A stretch of 64,000 nt of DNA, taken from Bacteroidales bacterium. Its GTDB lineage: Bacteria > Bacteroidota > Bacteroidia > Bacteroidales > F082. How positions within the stretch are numbered: position 1 is the first letter of the stretch; every line of letters starts with the position of its first letter. The notes under the pieces are model-generated. The model did no database searches. It was given only the letters and a program-made list of their open reading frames with translations, and had not been told where the DNA came from. The translations under genes were made by a program, and so were the position numbers. Location of the stretch: NCBI GenBank assembly GCA_016285355.1, contig JAEEQP010000015.1, positions 1 through 64,000 of the forward strand, in the 5' to 3' direction. Shown piece after piece: positions 60,518 through 64,000 of the stretch.

Positions 60518-62572
60518 ATGAAAAAACTGATGATTTGCATTGGAATGGCTGCCGCTTTGGTGGGTTGCTCCCCGAAAGAGGAAAAAGTCGCCGAACAGCC
60601 TCAGCCTCAAGAAGAATTCAAGTATCTGGTGGACGAGTTCGCCGACTTGAGAATCATGCGTTACCAAATCCCCGATTGGGACCAGCTGACGCTGCAACAG
60701 AAGAGTTACATCTATTATCTGGGTGAGGCGGCCAAATGCGGTCGCGACATCCTCGCCGACCAGAATTTCAAGTACAACTTGACGGTTCGCAAGACTATTG
60801 AGGCCGTGCTGAATTCGTATCAAGGTGACCGTGAGTGTGCTGATTTTCAAAACTTCGTGGTATATGCCAAGCGCATTTTCTTCAGCAACGGCATACATCA
60901 CCACTATGCTGAGGACAAGTTCTTCCCTGAGATTAGTGAGGCCTATTTCGCCGACTTGGTGAAGGGCAGTGATGTCAAGTTGCTCCCGCTCAATGAGGGC
61001 GAGTCGGTGGATGATTTCATCGCTTTCCTTACACCTGTGGTTTTCGACAAGGAATTGTACAAGATGCGCCGCAGTAGCGAGGACGACATCATCGTCAACT
61101 CGGCTGTGAATTTCTATGAAGGCGACATCAAAAAGGCAGATGTTGAAGCCTTCTACAACAAAATGCGTAAGCCTAACGATGCCATGCCGATCAGTTACGG
61201 ACTGAACTCCAAATTAGTGAAAAAAGACGGCAAGATTTATGAGGACGTTTACAAGGCTGACGGGCTATACGGTGAGGCCATCAAGGCTATCATCGGTTGG
61301 CTCCAGAAAGCTAACGAGGTGGCGGAGAATGACATCCAACGCGACTACACACAGAAGCTCATCGACTATTACACCACGGGTGACCTGAAGACATGGGATG
61401 AATACAACATCGCCTGGGTGCAGGATTCTGTCTCGCACATTGACTTTGTGAACGGTTTCATCGAGGACTATAACGACCCGATGGGAATTAAGGCTACTTG
61501 GGAGGCCATCGTTGACTACAAGGATTTGGAGGCTACGGTACGTTCTAACACGATTAGCGAGAACGCCCAATGGTTTGAGGATAACTCGCCTGTCGACCCG
61601 CGCTTCAAGAAAGAGGCCTGCAAGGGTGTCTCGGCGAAGAGCATCATCGTTACTACTTTGGGCGGCGACTGTTTCCCCTCGCCCCCGATTGGCATCAACC
61701 TGCCCAATGCCGACTGGATTCGCAAGGACTATGGCTCCAAATCAGTGACCATCACCAACCTGATGGAAGCCTACGACAAGGCTGCCGACGAATGCCCGAG
61801 GAGTGTCTTGGCCGAGTTCGCCTACTCGCAGGAAGAAGTCGACCTATGCAAGAAATACGGTTCCGATGCCGACGTAGTACACACCAACCTGCATGAGTGC
61901 TTGGGTCACGGTTCAGGCAAACTGCTCCCTGGCACGCAACCTGGTGCTTTGAAGGAGTTCAGTTCAACGTTAGAAGAAGCCCGCGCCGACCTCTTTGGCC
62001 TGTATTATCTCGCCGACCCGAAGATGGTGGAGTTAGACGTGATGCCTGATGCAGAGGCCTACAAAGCTGAATATTGTTCTTATATCCGCAACGGCATGAT
62101 GTCGCAGTTGGCTCGTGTGGAGTTGGGCAAGGACGTCACCGAGTCGCACATGCAGAACCGCAAGCTCGTCTCGGAGTGGTGCTACGAGCATGGAAAGGAT
62201 GCCAACGTCATCGAGAAGAAGGTGGAGAACGGCAAGACCTATTATATCATCAACGACTTCGAGGCTTTACGCGGTCTCTTCGGTGAGTTGCTGGCCGAAA
62301 TCCAGCGCATCAAGAGCGAAGGTGACTATGCCGCTGGCAAGGCCATCGTGGAAAAATACGCCGTGAAGGTCGACCCCGAACTGCATAAGGAAGTCAAGGA
62401 ACGTTACAACGCCTTGGGGCTGAAGCCTTACGGTGGCTTCATCAATCCTGAAATCGTTCCTGTTGTGGAGAACGGCAAGGTGGTTGACTACAAGGTCGAG
62501 TATCCTTCAGATTTCGTGGCGCAGCATTTGAAATATGGTAAGGAATATAGCTTCTTGAAGGCGAAGCATTGA
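60518..62572 (+). CDS. Lipoprotein dipeptidyl-peptidase III (M49)
   Basis: The 684-aa protein has a lipobox (LVGC, Cys at ~17), then the M49 zinc signatures HECLGHGSGK (~459-468; HEXXGH type) and EEARADLFGLY (~486-496; the EExxxD second motif). Length fits DPP III. It removes dipeptides from peptide N-termini, here from the envelope rather than the cytosol as in eukaryotes. Confidence 0.92.
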   Translation: MKKLMICIGMAAALVGCSPKEEKVAEQPQPQEEFKYLVDEFADLRIMRYQIPDWDQLTLQQKSYIYYLGEAAKCGRDILADQNFKYNLTVRKTIEAVLNSYQGDRECADFQNFVVYAKRIFFSNGIHHHYAEDKFFPEISEAYFADLVKGSDVKLLPLNEGESVDDFIAFLTPVVFDKELYKMRRSSEDDIIVNSAVNFYEGDIKKADVEAFYNKMRKPNDAMPISYGLNSKLVKKDGKIYEDVYKADGLYGEAIKAIIGWLQKANEVAENDIQRDYTQKLIDYYTTGDLKTWDEYNIAWVQDSVSHIDFVNGFIEDYNDPMGIKATWEAIVDYKDLEATVRSNTISENAQWFEDNSPVDPRFKKEACKGVSAKSIIVTTLGGDCFPSPPIGINLPNADWIRKDYGSKSVTITNLMEAYDKAADECPRSVLAEFAYSQEEVDLCKKYGSDADVVHTNLHECLGHGSGKLLPGTQPGALKEFSSTLEEARADLFGLYYLADPKMVELDVMPDAEAYKAEYCSYIRNGMMSQLARVELGKDVTESHMQNRKLVSEWCYEHGKDANVIEKKVENGKTYYIINDFEALRGLFGELLAEIQRIKSEGDYAAGKAIVEKYAVKVDPELHKEVKERYNALGLKPYGGFINPEIVPVVENGKVVDYKVEYPSDFVAQHLKYGKEYSFLKAKH

Positions 62573-62592
62573 GTGTAAGAGTATTAAAAAGA

Positions 62593-62620
62593 GAGGATGT
62601 GTTCGTTTTGACACATCCTC
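62593..62620. terminator. Hairpin between convergent DPP III and GHKL genes
   Basis: gaggatgtgt (62593-62602) pairs perfectly with acacatcctc (62611-62620), loop tcgttttg. On the minus strand a T5 follows, making it a terminator for the GHKL gene; on the plus strand the T run is weak. Confidence 0.65.
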
Positions 62621-63169
62621 TTAATCATTATAATGTATCTCTTCCAAATTCTCCTGAATCATTTCTTTCAGGTATTTCATAATGCTGACGTCGGTCATGG
62701 GCATTCCATCTAAAGCTTCCTTGATTTCGTCGGTGTCGAAAACAAATTCGCCGTCGTCGGTGATATGGGTGTAAATGAAATGGATGTCCTCGTGTGCCGA
62801 AAACAGCATTACCAACGAACCGGCCAGGTCGCCCATGGGCGGACGGTCGAGGTGGTCATGCTGGAACCAGAAGTTCAAGACAGTGCCTTTGCCAACCTCG
62901 CTTTCAATCTTCATGCCGCCGCCAGCGTTCTCGGTGTTCATCTTAATCAGCGGCAATCCCAAACCGACCTTGCGCGTAGTGCGTGAAGTTGTCCAAGGGT
63001 CGGTGACTTTGGCCAAAAATTCAGGTGTCATGCCCTTGCCGTTGTCCTTGATGGTGAAGGCGTATATGTTGTCTTTCAGGCTGTCCTTGATGGTCAGTTC
63101 GACGAGGGTCGAGTTGGCCGCCGTCGAGTTTTCCATCAGGTCGTATACGTGCATTGATAGTTCTTTCAT
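62621..63169 (-). CDS. GHKL-fold ATP-binding protein
   Basis: The 182-aa protein starts MKELSMHVYDLMENSTAANS (N-box with ENS), has IKDNGKGMTPEFL (G1 box) and KVGLGLPL (G2 box), the histidine-kinase/MutL ATP-lid region, then a unique C-terminal ~60 residues. No dimerisation or phosphoacceptor His, so it is not a whole kinase. Start ATG 63169 was chosen since an upstream reading begins in a spacer of simple repeats. PHP/GHKL pairs are known near hydrogenase-type gene clusters; that is recall. Confidence 0.8.
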   Translation of the reverse strand: MKELSMHVYDLMENSTAANSTLVELTIKDSLKDNIYAFTIKDNGKGMTPEFLAKVTDPWTTSRTTRKVGLGLPLIKMNTENAGGGMKIESEVGKGTVLNFWFQHDHLDRPPMGDLAGSLVMLFSAHEDIHFIYTHITDDGEFVFDTDEIKEALDGMPMTDVSIMKYLKEMIQENLEEIHYND

Positions 63170-63296
63170 AGTCTTGTTTTTGACTCGGGACTTAGGACTT
63201 AGGACTTGGGGACGTTTGTCTATCAACTTTTGTCCTTCGTCTTCCGTCCTCTGTCCTCCGTCTTTCGTCTTTTATCCAATTATGTTATTCATTTAC
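63170..63296. repeat. Low-complexity spacer with two short repeat families
   Basis: Around 63187-63208 the unit gacttag repeats (gggacttaggacttagg). Around 63230-63271 a pyrimidine-rich set of near-repeats GTCCTTCGTCTTCCGTCC follows. No gene seen. Confidence 0.55.
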
Positions 63297-64000
63297 TTAT
63301 CCGAAAAGGAGTTGTAGTTTTTCCTTGGGTTCAGTGTCGATATAGCGTCCGTCCTCGCCGTGGAGGGTCTTGCGGAACTCGTCGAAGGTCTTGTCGTACA
63401 TGTGCAGCACGCAATGCACCTCGCCGATGATGTGCAGGAAGTGGGCGTCGCTGCTTTTGGTGAAGTTGAATTTCTTCAGGTAGGCGTATTTCTTCAGGAA
63501 GTCGGGTTTGGTGACATGCTTGGAGATTTCCAAAGCATCGGCCTTAATGTCGGGCGGGATGAAGCCCAACTGACTGATAAGGCTACTTGCAGGCTTGTTG
63601 ACATGCGCTGGAACAAACAGCCCGCCGATTTCGTGCACCACATCATATAAGGTGTCCAAGTCCGCGTCCAACGCCGACCACAACAGCCATTCCTCCTCAC
63701 CGACCACTTCCTCGTTTTCGTCCACAATCAATTGATAGCCCACTTTTTCTTCGTCAAGAGGAATATGGGGGAGGTGTTCATCGAGAAATTCCTGGAATTT
63801 GTCCAACTGCTCGTCGGTCTCGAAGTAGGCGAGGGCGTGGGCTTCTTCCTGCGTGGTGATTTCGACGCCGCCAATGACGAGGATGCCGTTCTCGCGCCCG
63901 ATTTTTTGCGTCACTTTTACCTGTCGCGTCGTGTTGTGGTCGCAGATGGCGATGACGTCCAGGTGGAGCTTCTTGGCCTGCTCGACGATGGCGGAGGGAC
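63297..64000 (-). CDS. PHP-domain metallohydrolase (partial; 5' end off the right edge)
   Basis: The visible ~234 C-terminal residues start PSAIVEQAKKLHLDVIAICD then HNTT (PHP motif CDHN) and continue VIGGVEITTQEE. FVPAHVNKP and FTKSSDAHFL give further PHP metal-ligand motifs. The frame is open across the edge; a GTG at 63914 is not the real start. Family: PHP hydrolases/phosphoesterases related to the DNA polymerase III alpha PHP domain. The GHKL gene follows it 127 bases later. Confidence 0.85.
   Translation of the reverse strand, partial: PSAIVEQAKKLHLDVIAICDHNTTRQVKVTQKIGRENGILVIGGVEITTQEEAHALAYFETDEQLDKFQEFLDEHLPHIPLDEEKVGYQLIVDENEEVVGEEEWLLWSALDADLDTLYDVVHEIGGLFVPAHVNKPASSLISQLGFIPPDIKADALEISKHVTKPDFLKKYAYLKKFNFTKSSDAHFLHIIGEVHCVLHMYDKTFDEFRKTLHGEDGRYIDTEPKEKLQLLFG

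Noticed and set aside
1..64000. tRNA, rRNA or CRISPR arrays
   Set aside because: No cloverleaf, rRNA-like segment or regular array of repeats was found by eye; the small repeats seen do not have constant spacers.

Overview
This 64-kb window looks like a chromosomal segment from a member of the Bacteroidota, probably order Bacteroidales. The grounds are two large secreted proteins with type IX secretion (T9SS) style tails, a TonB-dependent receptor, SCxxK-type lipoproteins, a DUF6427-like membrane protein, and many -7 boxes of the TAnnTTTG type. Shine-Dalgarno sites are mostly weak. No rRNA, tRNA, CRISPR array, phage or complete insertion sequence was seen.

Layout. (1) 1-8.7 kb: the N-terminal ~1,710 residues of a giant multidomain surface protein (minus strand, running off the left edge), a small unknown gene, then a YwqK/MORN-like repeat protein translationally coupled to a BtuB-like TonB receptor. 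(2) 8.9-21.7 kb: a defence island. It has a type I restriction-modification locus (hsdM, an unknown 316-aa gene, a half-length hsdS, a RAYT transposase/REP remnant with a second broken hsdS tail, a DUF4143-type ATPase, hsdR), a DUF4062/TIR-like TPR protein, a broken gene, and a compact three-gene minus-strand operon (SinR/Cas2-like small protein, DUF3696-type ATPase, unknown 291-aa protein) that may be an uncharacterised defence system. (3) 21.7-38.3 kb: a secreted M6 metalloprotease, an SPFH protein, two small lipoproteins, then a housekeeping run (GT4, purD, DUF6427-like, rnhB, thioredoxin-like, GH3/beta-lactamase fusion, SDR, flavodoxin lipoprotein) ending in a TenA-like lipoprotein gene broken by a one-base change in a T run.

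(4) 38.5-57.8 kb: an exopolysaccharide region. A CapA-like gene faces an MBOAT/SGNH pair; then one long plus-strand cluster encodes a flippase, a hexapeptide acyltransferase, CDP-glycerol synthesis (TagD-like) and a TagF-like glycerophosphotransferase, a TupA-like ATP-grasp protein, an EpsG-like polymerase, a beta-helix protein, a Stealth phosphotransferase, two GT4 enzymes and another hexapeptide acyltransferase. It ends in a Dlt-like cassette: AMP-ligase, GNAT, acyl carrier protein, MBOAT, membrane-anchored SGNH protein. Together these suggest a phosphoglycerol-containing, teichoic-acid-like surface polymer that is esterified by carrier-protein-bound acyl or aminoacyl groups. That is an inference from gene content.

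(5) 57.9-64 kb: efp, lpxD, an esterase, a lipoprotein dipeptidyl-peptidase III, and (minus strand) a GHKL ATPase behind a PHP-domain gene that runs off the right edge.

Several dispersed palindromic repeats recur. One 24-base repeat is found exactly both between genes at 25.2 kb and inside the coding sequence of the giant surface protein. The work is reading by eye; no alignment or search was run.
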